A stretch of 64,000 bases of DNA from Ascaris suum (taxonomy: Eukaryota > Nematoda > Chromadorea > Rhabditida > Ascarididae). The stretch lies in contig CM024184.1 of the NCBI GenBank assembly GCA_013433145.1, positions 868,137-932,136 on the forward strand, in the 5' to 3' direction. A program made the position numbers and the translations under genes. The notes below the pieces were generated by a model. It had not been told where the DNA came from, searched no databases, and saw only the letters and a program-made list of their open reading frames with translations. Each line of letters begins with the position of its first letter. Position 1 is the stretch's first letter. This document shows, in pieces, positions 53,100 through 64,000 of the stretch.

Positions 53100-53160
53100 C
53101 ACATTTTTTTCGTTTCACTCGTGCATTCTTTTCATCCTCTTCCTTACATACCTCATAGCT
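53100..53160 (-). CDS. candidate short exon
   Basis: The minus-strand acceptor GGTAAATTTTACAG precedes 53160 and a strong donor TGTG|GTAAGA follows. Twenty codons plus one base read SYEVCKEEDEKNARVKRK, then KC. It is highly charged, with two cysteines. The splice sites are good; linkage to the candidate exons at lower coordinates is plausible but unproven. A plus-strand frame of 114 codons overlaps it. Confidence 0.3.
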
Positions 53161-56100
53161 CTGTAAAATTTACCCTTTAAAAACAATTAATTATATGCGT
53201 AATGTCAAAGATGCCTCAAAATAGCAAATTTATCCTTCAGAGAAGTCAACGATTATAGAAAGAGATTAATCGACGATTTGCAAATATTAGCAAAGAAAAT
53301 ATATGAGCATTGGATTTTTACGAAGCGTCAAATGACAACTGCAATAAATTTCAAACGTTGATGATGATATCCGTAATTATAACGGCAAATTTCCATGACA
53401 ACAACACTATCTCAGTCACCAATTGTTATATAGAAGTGAATATGATGACTCTGAGTGCTTCACTTCGGAAGAGCTGAATATAATCCACCGAGTGGAATTT
53501 AAAAGAATTTCGACAGGATGAAGGATGAAGAGTTTATTCATGCTCAACAAATGATAGCAAGCTTCATCAACTCATTCAGCATATTATTCATTATCCGCAT
53601 CCTTTCTACGATCCTCTCTGCTCGAATCGACGTCCAAACTCATTTTCCTTCATTATTCAGAAAAAAGTTCGATTCCTGGAAAGAGGTTGCTTCATCCAGT
53701 CCAGATGGATGCTTTGCTCGCTCGCTCAGGAGTGAATTAACTTGAATCGAACTTTTTTGTGCGTGCACGTTCCGATCTGTCTGTTTACCAATCCATGCCA
53801 GTTGTGAAACATAAGAGGTGAAATTAAGGATGTGCAGTCAATCGTTTAATCAATTATACTCAAATCTTTTAAACCGAATTTCTCGCAAATCAGCGTCACT
53901 CAACATAAACGACTCAACTGTATATGCAAACTTTCTTGCATAACTGATCAGAGACGCTCAGCGATGAACTTTTCAAGTAACACTGTGGGGTATTGGCTGA
54001 ACAACCTGTTCGAATTTACTTCACTGTCTTTCGAATAGCGGTGCGATCGGTTCATCTTTCAACTAGGATAAAATAAAAAGTGCATTTCGCGCCAGCACTT
54101 GGCACGCGCGTTCTCACCCATTCTATTCTCGGTCGCTCTCAGCCCATGGGAACCACATTCTGTCTGGAACTTTTTCGTGCGCTGACAAGAAACCGCGATG
54201 AGCGGATAGCTTGAAAGAGTTCCTCACTACCAATAAGCTGCAGTACACATTAGTTGTTTCCTTCTTGTCGAACCCTTAGAAAACAACATCACTGACAAAG
54301 CGAAAAAAATCGCATTTTAAAGTCTATTCTCCATGCAGGTTTCCACCTTTAATCTACCAGTACAGATAAGTTCGACTGAAAGTTTCATATAATCTGTCAG
54401 AAATTCTAATCACGCTTACACAGAACAGCCAACATCCAGAAATCAGCAAATTTGCAGCAGATTAGTGTTGCTAAATGATTACTGCCAAAGAGTATGGTTG
54501 AAAGTGAGACAGTCTAGCAAAGAAAGCAAAACTTTCATAGATTCGATCCACTTTTTCGAATAGGTCTGCCAAACGAAGTAAAAGAACAAGTGGACACTTC
54601 TATAAACCGCTTATTCAAAAACGTATTTGAACACAATGTGAAGGCGCATTAGATGCCATTTGAATTTTGTTCCTTCTTGCTTTGTCAGCGATCACACTGA
54701 CGCAGAGGCCAATCTTGGAACGCACCGCGTACCACTGCATCGGAGGCGGAAGTTAGCTCTTCACAACGATAAACTTCTGACGAGGTGACCCCAAAAAAGA
54801 CAGTACTTCTATCGGCTAAGAAATGAAAAGGAAACGATCCCAGTGACGTATTCAGCGAGACTGAGATAGAAGATAGAAGGACGTACAGAGAGAGAGAGAA
54901 AAGTTTGGCAGCTGAAGCTTGCGAGGAACTTGAGAGGCAAAAGTGCTTTAAAGGAAATGAAAGAAGAGTAAGCGCAAACAGATGGGGATGGATGCGGAAG
55001 GGGGGGGGGAGGGGGGTGGGGGAGGAGTGTTGTGATGGAACGCTGGTGAACACACCTCAGGTACCCTGCACAGCAAACACCCAAGCGAAACCTCCAACTG
55101 TCATCTTTTAAAAATATATATTCACTGTGTTTAGTTCATTAGTTGGAAGCTCATCGAAACATTCTATAGCACATTCTGCACTGTGATTGCATATTCGTCC
55201 AATAACACACTTCTCTATTGTCTCGTTCCATACGACAAATGGCGAGTGGAATTCACTTACTGGAACAGTGTCAAATCTTCTGCCTGCTCGCGAGTGACCT
55301 ATCACAAGATATGCGCATTACTTCCCCCTCCTCAGAGGAATATTCCTCGATCCTCAAGCTGTCAATAAAATAACATCCATGACGAATGTTCAGCGGTTTA
55401 TTCATGAAAACATCGAACGTTCCATTAGCAAATATGGATCGCTTTAAATTCATACGCACATTAACGTAGCTGCATGCTTCACGTTAATTTCATCGGCTCT
55501 CATTTCTTGACATTTTAAATCGAACTGAGGAGGAGAAAGGTGTGATACCTAAAAACAACAAATCACCTGTTGAGGAGCATCAATAAAGGACTATTTCGTC
55601 CATATCTATAGCTGCATAAATCAAAATTTCGTTAAATTAGAGAGATCCACCACAACGTTATACCTGTTACAGTTTGAACGAAAAATTGAAGAGGGGAGGA
55701 AAGATGATGATGTAATAGACAGATTCGAATATGGAAAGCAATTCTCAGTTGAAGCTGTATTCGCCGCCGAATTCATCGATCAAAACATCCTCGATATAAT
55801 TAATATTTATTGGAGGAAAATGGTGGAGAAAGTATCGACCGCGCACGCACACAGAAATACCAATCCTCCCTCTCATTCGCTCACCTATACCTTTTGACGG
55901 TGAAGAAGATAAACAAGCGCATGATGAAGAGAAATTTGATGGATTTAAAAAATATCGAAAGAGATAAATTATTTGTGTGAGAGAGAGAGAGGAAGAGGGA
56001 GAGAGAAAGAGAGGAAGAAAATGTGTTTGGAGAGTAGCTGAGGTGCAATCTAACGCCACAAAAAGGTGTTGGCATGAAGGCATGCATCAGTGCCTGTGGA

Positions 56101-57611
56101 AAACGTCCAAAAATGCTTACGTTGCTGTGTTTTTCCGTATTAAGCTCAACTTTATTGCGGGATACAACGTAAGAAGCAATCTCCACTCCACCACCGTAGA
56201 TACATACTCAAAAAGCCAGCCGAGGTAACAAATATCTGCCCAAGTATCATAATGCGTAACAGTTGACGTTACGTGAAAGAAGTGAAGCAATGCGTCTATG
56301 AAATGAAGCAGAAACGACAAGATCTATCGGGCAAAGGGAAGAGTGCTGCAGAAGGCAATCAAGGAAACGGAGACACACCTCAGTTGGCTTCGCATTAATT
56401 AACTAAGAACATCGATTGACGAATAACTTTCACAGAAGAATACACATATAAAAGTATGTCAAAACGCTTATACGTCTTTGGATTTATGCACTGCTCTTGG
56501 TGAACCTCAGGGAACGAGAACGAAGCTTCATATTCCGACAGATTACACTGTCAGCAAGTGAATGACACAAAGCTTGTTCAGCATAGTGGCTCATGTACTG
56601 GTGTAACAGCCAAAGGAAAATGGGATTTCAGCCATCGCCACGAGAAATGAATAAAAATTTCATCAGCATAACATACTCGAAACACTCAGCACTCACGCTT
56701 GCGTAATGAACAGTTGTACCCTGGGGAATTCCTCGAAGACCACAAGGCTCCACACTGATCCCAATCGATACGGACATGAAAAGGTCAGCAAAACGGATCC
56801 CGCGGAGACAAGAAGGCGATATCGTAGCGCTGCTCAAAGTACAGAAGCACTGCACTAACGAACCTACTACTTTCGTCTTGTGGACTCTGATGGCGAAAGA
56901 CATCTTTAGCCATATTAGACTTCATAATAGGATCACTCGGAAGATCGCCAATGTGCTGGAGTTTTAATTATTTACAGAGTTCAGCAAAAAATTCAGCCTG
57001 CAGCAATATTATGATCCATCGTTGCAACAGGCTGTCACTAAGGGGTAAATTCAAATAAGTTACAGCTTTATAAAACTTTCACCTGATTTCTTAGTCGCCC
57101 TCCATATGTCACAATTACGGCGCTAGCATTTATAGCACTCCCATTTCCAATTCGCATCCTTCATCTATGCTAGTAAATCCATCACTTTGGACTTCCCACA
57201 TATTAAGCGTGAAAAATAAATGAGATGTGGAATCTCTTTATTAGAGGTGATTTCGAGGAAAATAAACGAAGCGAGAGTTGTAGTAAATACGACGCTTCGA
57301 TTTCGTGACACATCAGTAAGCAAATGGAGAAGCGAAGCCATGATAGCTACAGATTAGACTAGCATTTCATTCGCTTCTCGAAATCAAACAATGCTAGTTG
57401 ATACGTTTCTTACCACACTGAGCAGGTGTACTCTCCGTCCGTTAGAGAAAACATTTGTCGCACCTGAGCAGTTGTTCAGTACGATAAAGTGGAAAATTTT
57501 AAGGTATCAATGTCAGTTATTATTCTGAATCATTCTGGGAATGAATTACAAGGAAACTGAAGCTATGAGGTGTTCATTGATTTATAGTGACGTCAGCGAA
57601 TTGCATCACAG
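53161..57611. other. GC-richer region with unresolved frames on both strands
   Basis: Many 60-120 codon frames overlap on opposite strands, for example at 53518-53745 plus and 53640-53830 minus. This is expected when stop codons are rarer. No domain, splice chain or repeat of a known transposon was recognised. It includes a G-rich tract at about 54999-55024 and a GA-rich tract at 55976-56022. Confidence 0.4.
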
Positions 57612-57686
57612 TTGTTTTTGATTGGCGAGCTGATGCTGCAGGAAAATTAGACACAAACAAATACGGTGCTACCATAATACCATCTC
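57612..57686 (+). CDS. candidate plus-strand exon
   Basis: The acceptor GAATTGCATCACAG precedes 57612. Two bases, then 24 codons (VFDWRADAAGKLDTNKYG, then ATIIPS), reach a consensus donor C|GTGAGTAT. The peptide is protein-like and the only fully open frame. The minus strand also has an acceptor-like site here (ATTTTCCTGCAG), so this is not settled. The next plausible acceptor (GTTTGCAG near 57905) gives a phase-compatible frame. Confidence 0.3.
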
Positions 57687-60600
57687 GTGAGTATACAAAA
57701 CAGTGTTTGAAAGGAATTCGGCTGAATTTTGTTTGCTCATTCAATAATTGACAAGGTGGACTGGATGACAGATGCATGGTCTATTAAAAACCGAGGAAGG
57801 CTTTCATTTATGCAAAACGCTACCAGAGGTGTGACATATCATGTTGTACTGAATGCCCTGTACACAGTCCCATCCTCCACCGCTTTTGTGTAGAATGACT
57901 GTTTGCAGTGGGGCATGCATGGGCAAAACTAAACTCAAATTATATACACAATACAGGAGCTTCATTCAGAACGATAGTGAATAGGTGACTAAGAGATATT
58001 AAGGTGAAAGAAGGAGCGAATTCTGCATAAAACGATGCAACAGCCTGGTAACTATACCACAGTGCGTAGACACTTGCAATCTTTTGCGAGAAAAAAAAAA
58101 GAAGTAAAAGAACTGCAGTTAGTACTGAAGAAACAATTTCACAACGTCGTTGGCACTCAAAAATTTTTTTCACGTCTCTTTCGCCATCAAACAATTGTGC
58201 CAATATTTCCACTTGTTGTAAATGTTTTAATTTCAGGCAATAAACCCTCATATATTCAGACTTCAAGTACCTTAGTTAATTCGACTTTAATTTTTCGCAC
58301 ATTTCGAGCATTAACTAACAGGTGTTTTAAGTAGCATTTTAAGTGCGGCGATACTAAGGTGAAGTAAATAGTTTTATGCAAGCGAACAGAGACTCTTCAC
58401 ACCTAAATTCTTTCATTTACTCTATTAAAAAAAATTTTCCTAACGTCAACAGGAAATGTTCAAAAAATATAAATTCGGAACGATAATAGCCATAACAAAT
58501 TTCTTCAAAGAATGACTCGCATCACAGCAATCAAATGTCTTACACATCTTTATAGGATAAAGAATGTAAAATAGGCGGAAGAGGGAAAAGAAAAAAACAA
58601 GACTATAATGCTGATATCGTAAGCGCTTAATAAACATTCAGAAAGCCGTCGGGGATCCCTGAAAATTATGACCGAACTCATTCAAAAATGTGGAAATACA
58701 TAAAAGCGGTTGATATATGCGACGAGAATAAGAAGAACAATAACAAATAAAACCTCTGAATGAAATGAGGATTGCCGAAAGAATATACTCTCACAAAATT
58801 CGATCAACGACAAGGAAAATGGAGTAAGGTGGGGCTAACGGGGCAACCACCATTCCGTTCAGCATATGTGGAAAGACGCAGAGATGGAAATAATGAATAA
58901 AAATAGCATCTAACTGTCATCATTTCCGAAGGACCTCTAGCACTCTCAAAAATAAATAACTAAACAAATAAATGAATAAATAAATAAATAAATAAACAGT
59001 TCCAAGCTGCATCCCTGATGTTATTCACCAAAGCAGCGAACTTATCAACGAAAGTTTACAAAGCACCTACTTTAGCTGTGGCGTTCTCTCTGCCAGTATT
59101 AACTCATGATCGTATACAACCGAATAAACGAGACTATCTAATCGTGAGAGGCTCGTGCTATAATCTGATGTTCATGCGATTAATCTCTTACGAATCCTCG
59201 CCACCTGATATCGTTGCTTTTGTCATGACTAGATACCTCGGCAACTGTTTCCCCCCCCCCCTTTCCCCTTTTTCTAATCTGTTAGCGCTGCTCTCTCCTC
59301 TCATTTATTCAACTGCATAAATGCACTTCACAGTCCTCGTCATTAATAGGTTTAACGATATCTACATTAGTTCATTGCGTGCGACGACTTTGTCCCAAAT
59401 GAAAACACAACTGACACATGAAATCCTCTGTAATATGATAACAAAACCATTAGATGTTTGCATTCATTACCGCAGGCAGAATTCACCTTTGGGACAACAA
59501 GTGAAACATTTTAACAATAAAGATAAGCGGAAAAGAAAGAGTGACGACCTATGATAGGATTGATACATTTCTCAGTTGAGTCTTAAATCAGATCAGCGAT
59601 AATAAAAGAGAAGGAAAACAGTTGCGGATGCAAAATAGGCAAATTAAGTTTTGCAACGAAAATTTAGCTTCAGAGGAGAGGACACTGATGACATTGACAT
59701 TATGCAACCGACAGAATTAGACAACAAGCAACAAAAGGAGATGTGGGAATTTACTCGAACATTTAGTGATTTTCCCGCAATCGGCAACACATTTTTGCAT
59801 AAAAGTGACAGTCATTATTGTCGAATTTCCAATTGGCGTTCTATCGATAACATGTCATCTTAACGCTTACAGTTTAAATGTAATATCAATCCATTCATTC
59901 AACTATATCCGTCTTCAATGCCGTGTAATGCATTATATTCAGACCTAGATTTCTATGAACATCAGCAAAACAGGCCTAGAATTCCGCATCTTGTCTGCCA
60001 CGAACTTTTTCAACTGGCCAAAAGAGTGCAGACTTTGTTGTTCAACTTCAAAAATCAACTTCATATCTTTAGCTCCCAGGATCTGGCATGACAATCGGCG
60101 CATAGTAAACGACTTTCAGCTTTCCACTAAACCTCGGATTGGAGAGGATATGGTAACGAAGGAAGAGACGATTAAACACTGAAACTACTTCGGTATGCCT
60201 TTACCAAACCAAATACATGAATGAGAATGAAATTACGAAAGCGTTTTCAAAAATTTTGTAAACGGACCTCTTTCGCTTTTTAGTTTGGAGTCATCAAATG
60301 AATTCCTCTTTTTTTGCTCTTTTTTTCAATCGGTCATCGTCCTAATTAAAAATTTCCAAGGGTTTTAAATATATCATAGAAGCGAGCGATATCCGTTAAA
60401 TAAACAGCATCATTGCGGTTCTTTCACCCTGAATGCCTTCCATTTACAGTAAAACTAGTCATCACAGATAAGGAAAACATTTAAGAAGATGGCTACCGAA
60501 ATAGGTGATTAAATATAAGAAGAAAAATTTCCTCACTGTGAAGGGCGCATCTGACCAGGGAGCAGTTTACTTCAGCAGATAGCTTTTCAGGAATGAAGAA

Positions 60601-61389
60601 GAAATATCATTTGCAGATGACACTCTGCGCTACACACAAAGCAAAATCTATTCAAGAGTGACGCAAACTGGACTCCGCAGTTCACAAACATATACGAGCG
60701 AGTTGATGTCAACATGCAGGAAAAGTGATCAGATGGGCATCAAATGAAGATATCTCTGCGCTAATGATATCTGATACTACCAAAGCTTTCAAACTAGTAA
60801 AAATGAGCAATGGCGGTGGTCGCTATTGCTCGGCTAGCAGAGCAATAAGTCGGTGATCCAAACGCCAAAAATTCGGATTTTATTACCGAGCAAAAGTTTC
60901 CACTCTCTATAAACATGAGCCATTTTCAAACTGAGTGAGAATTCTTCGTTTGATTTTAATCACAAGCAAACACATCTAGAAAAAGCGCATTCTTTCGCTT
61001 CTCAAATATATTCAAAGCAAAAGTTCCTAACAGATCCTCTAAGACATAAGAATATCTGCCGAGCCAACGCATCAACCAACACCATAGGGAACTATGGCAT
61101 AATCGCGCAGCTGGGAAACATCCTATCGGGTTAACGAAATGTGATGAGTCGCAGTGATCGAAACTTTAAATCGGATCTCCGCATGCTATTACTTCGTGCT
61201 TTATTTAAAGGTTTTATGTCGTCGCGCAATACACTTACCCAATCATAGCCACAATTTCCTGAATCGTTTCCCCATTCTTCCTTGCCTATATTTAACCTAC
61301 CTGATAATTCAACAAACCGCCCTCGAAGTGATGTTCGTCTGGGTTGCAAAGTACTTATCACCGTGCTGCAAAATTGCAATGAACTTTGC
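57687..61389. other. no supported gene
   Basis: Open frames occur on both strands, such as 57940-58266 minus, 58035-58334 plus and 59018-59320 plus, without splice or motif support. It contains an AAAT repeat near 58951-58997 and a C10 run near 59251. Confidence 0.4.
58951..58997. repeat. AAAT tetranucleotide microsatellite
   Basis: Imperfect AAAT units with AAAC and AATG variants. Confidence 0.9.
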
Positions 61390-62265
61390 AAACGGCGAAA
61401 CAAAATTATCAAACATGAATGAACTGGAAATATGACGATGGAGAGAAGAAGTACGAATAGAAGAAGATGCAAGAGGAGAGAAATATAATACAAAGAAAAT
61501 AACTTGAAAAAAAAATTGACAATAAACCAAAAAAAAAAACGCTCAATCAGCGATTACTATCATAAGCGTTATTCGTTGCTTAAACGATTTAATTACATAT
61601 AAACTTCAACTAATCGCATCAAAGAGCTATGGCATCTATACGGCATATGTCATCAAGAAAATAGCCAACCATTACGAATCAATGAGATCTCTATGAAGAT
61701 ATATTCTATACAAAAGAAACGAGTATTTTATAAAAGGTGCATTTTTTTTTGTCGGAAAATTCGAAAAAAAAATTCTTTATTCTAGGCGAAATGGAAAACA
61801 CTCATAAAATTATCCACTTCTTTATGCTTTGACATTTATGAAAGTAAAGAGAAGTCTATAGAAATGAAACGTAAATTCAACTCTTAGATGAGTCTTAACA
61901 GCCGATAATTTGAATATCGGAAGGAGCTGTAATTTATTTTAAACGCATAAAGTTTTCCACGATTACGATGAATAATATCGCTCTTTTGTTTAAATGTGCG
62001 CATAAGCTTAAATATGCAAATATTATCTCTGGAAAAAAAAAACTTAGTATTTGATTGTCTCTCGACAACAGATGAGAATTTCCAGCTCGAAAAATAATAA
62101 AAATTATTGCAAATAGATAAATAATTAGAGTGGCATCGTATCATGCTGCACTTCAGTCAACACATTGATGACTCAGTCGCTTCAGAACTTTCCATGCAGC
62201 TAATCCAAGGCAATGAGTGGAAATAAGCTTGAAAGCTTGAATTGCAAGCTATTTGTCAAATTTGA
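61390..62265. repeat. segment A': second copy of segment A
   Basis: Colinear with 25530-26575. Flanks have diverged by many substitutions and indels, while 61880-62035 is almost unchanged. It passes without a gap into segment B' near 62266. Confidence 0.8.
61884..62028 (-). CDS. conserved core of A', read as a terminal exon
   Basis: The same 145 bases as 26190-26334 with three substitutions: one silent lysine change, serine to isoleucine, and glycine to arginine. The acceptor TTTTTTTTTCCAG and the TAA stop are kept. In this copy the upstream partner exon candidate (B') is only about 0.85 kb away. Coding, structured RNA and conserved regulatory DNA remain possible readings. Confidence 0.45.
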
Positions 62266-62269
62266 TCAA

Positions 62270-63235
62270 TGAACACTACGTTGAAGATTAATTAGAATTT
62301 AAAATAAAGACGGAAATAGCACAAAAAGCAGCTCAACGTGGAAAAAAAATTCAAATTGCGCTGAACAAATTACACTAAATGAAAAATAATAAACAAGCAC
62401 TGACAGCAGAAAACAAAAAAATCATAAGTAGTGAAGGAATACGCAATCCAAATTTCTAAATATGAATAATAACGAACGATTAACAATAATTCATTGAACT
62501 AAAACATTCATGGCAGAAGCAAGCAATCAAAGAATATGGCGATATGGGAGAGGCGAAGGGACTTGCAGCTCGAGGTCACAAATCTTCCACGTCATCATTT
62601 TGTGATCGTTCATCATCTCTAACTTCGATCAATATTAGTTATTCGTAATTGAGATGAAAATGCAACAATCGTGATGCCTCCTCATCACTGCGTACTGTTC
62701 AGCTACTCGTTGATAGGAAATATAGTGTAAACTTTGTAGGTTGAGGTTTGTAGTTTGCAATTCGACGCAAAAGTAAGCAAAGAAAGAAATTATTATAAAT
62801 GCTGTTTAATTGCAATAAATGATCTAATATCATGTTAAAAGAAATAATACGAAAAAAAGATTTGCAGACATAACACACACGAGCTACAATTTTCCCACAC
62901 TGAACAAGTGGTGGATTTCCGTTGGCATAATTCATATTTATATTCATTAACAATCAATGGAGAGATTTCCATATTTCATTTCCTTCCAAAAAAGGTAAAA
63001 CGTTAAAATGTTTACATAATCGAAAAAGTATAAATTCTGGAATGTTCAACTCCGGTACATTCAAAGTACGTATATATTCCAAACCTGTAAATATAATTAA
63101 TTTCGATTTTCGCATTATTTATTAGTTCAAATAGTCTATAACCACGTCCTCCGAGAAAATATATATAAAACTGCACTTACAAGCACAATAATGTTAGCAT
63201 CAAAATAAATGAAAATAAGCATAAATTCTCAATGA
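62270..63235. repeat. segment B': second copy of segment B
   Basis: Near-identical to 45920-46885, including the AATAAA, the GACTTGCAGCTCGAGGTCAC block and the cysteine-rich minus-strand frame. Differences are scattered substitutions and short indels. Confidence 0.9.
62881..62972 (-). pseudogene. B' version of the cysteine-rich exon, acceptor lost
   Basis: The minus-strand frame from ATG at 62972 matches the exon in segment B except for one silent change. Upstream, the acceptor TTTTCAG of segment B has become TTTTTTGG, and an in-frame TGA sits just before the ATG, so internal splicing as in B is not possible. Either the exon is dead, it starts at this ATG, or the reading as an exon is wrong in both copies. 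Confidence 0.35.
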
Positions 63236-63269
63236 TTAGTAGATTTTAGATTTAACGAACAGTTTTAAA

Positions 63270-64000
<731 letters not shown>

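Noticed and set aside
53518..53745. Plus-strand frame of 75 codons with an ATG
   Set aside because: The opposite strand is equally open over the same bases and no splice or domain evidence favours either.
56628..56903. Minus-strand GIPQGT word, similar to a reverse transcriptase signature
   Set aside because: No YxDD box or other reverse transcriptase blocks appear in the same frame or nearby.
57940..58266. Minus-strand FECQRRC word resembling the end of a Kunitz domain
   Set aside because: The earlier Kunitz cysteines are missing in frame, and matching the spacing requires a frame change.

Overview
This window looks like AT-rich nuclear DNA of a eukaryote, most likely an animal. Candidate exons are short (65-250 bp) and lie between long AT-rich introns. 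Their splice acceptors are of the TTTTCAG, TTTTTAG or TTTGCAG type and their donors GTAAGT-like. There are no operons and no bacterial signals. The acceptors, homopolymer-rich introns and base composition fit a nematode, but no conserved marker gene is present and this is inference only. Open-frame length is weak evidence here: frames of 60-130 codons are expected by chance. I therefore relied on splice-signal pairs, phase compatibility between exons, local rise in G+C, and conservation between internal duplicates.

Layout. From 0 to 25.5 kb the DNA is mostly intergenic or intronic, with homopolymers, (AT)n tracts, a perfect 23-bp hairpin and one plausible minus-strand terminal exon (19.68-19.95 kb). 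From 25.5 to 26.6 kb lies segment A, and at 45.9-46.9 kb segment B. Between them is a plus-strand multi-exon gene (28.4-45.86 kb). I found nine exons, eight of which chain in phase with each other, plus one whose fit is uncertain. The product is not recognised. At 47-61 kb the sequence is less AT-rich and holds candidate exons on both strands. Several minus-strand candidates are cysteine-rich with a spacing faintly like thrombospondin type-1 repeats. At 61.43-63.24 kb, diverged A' and near-identical B' lie side by side.

The main observation is that A and B are 19.3 kb apart in one place and contiguous in the other. The interval that separates them contains the plus-strand gene, whose stop codon lies about 65 bp before B begins. 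Within A/A' a core of about 150 bp is almost unchanged while its flanks have drifted strongly. On the minus strand that core reads as a terminal exon, and B holds a phase-compatible upstream exon. One model is a minus-strand gene whose 20-kb intron hosts the plus-strand gene. The alternatives are an insertion between A and B, or a deletion in the second copy.

No rRNA, tRNA, CRISPR array, intact transposase, reverse transcriptase or virus-like gene could be supported.
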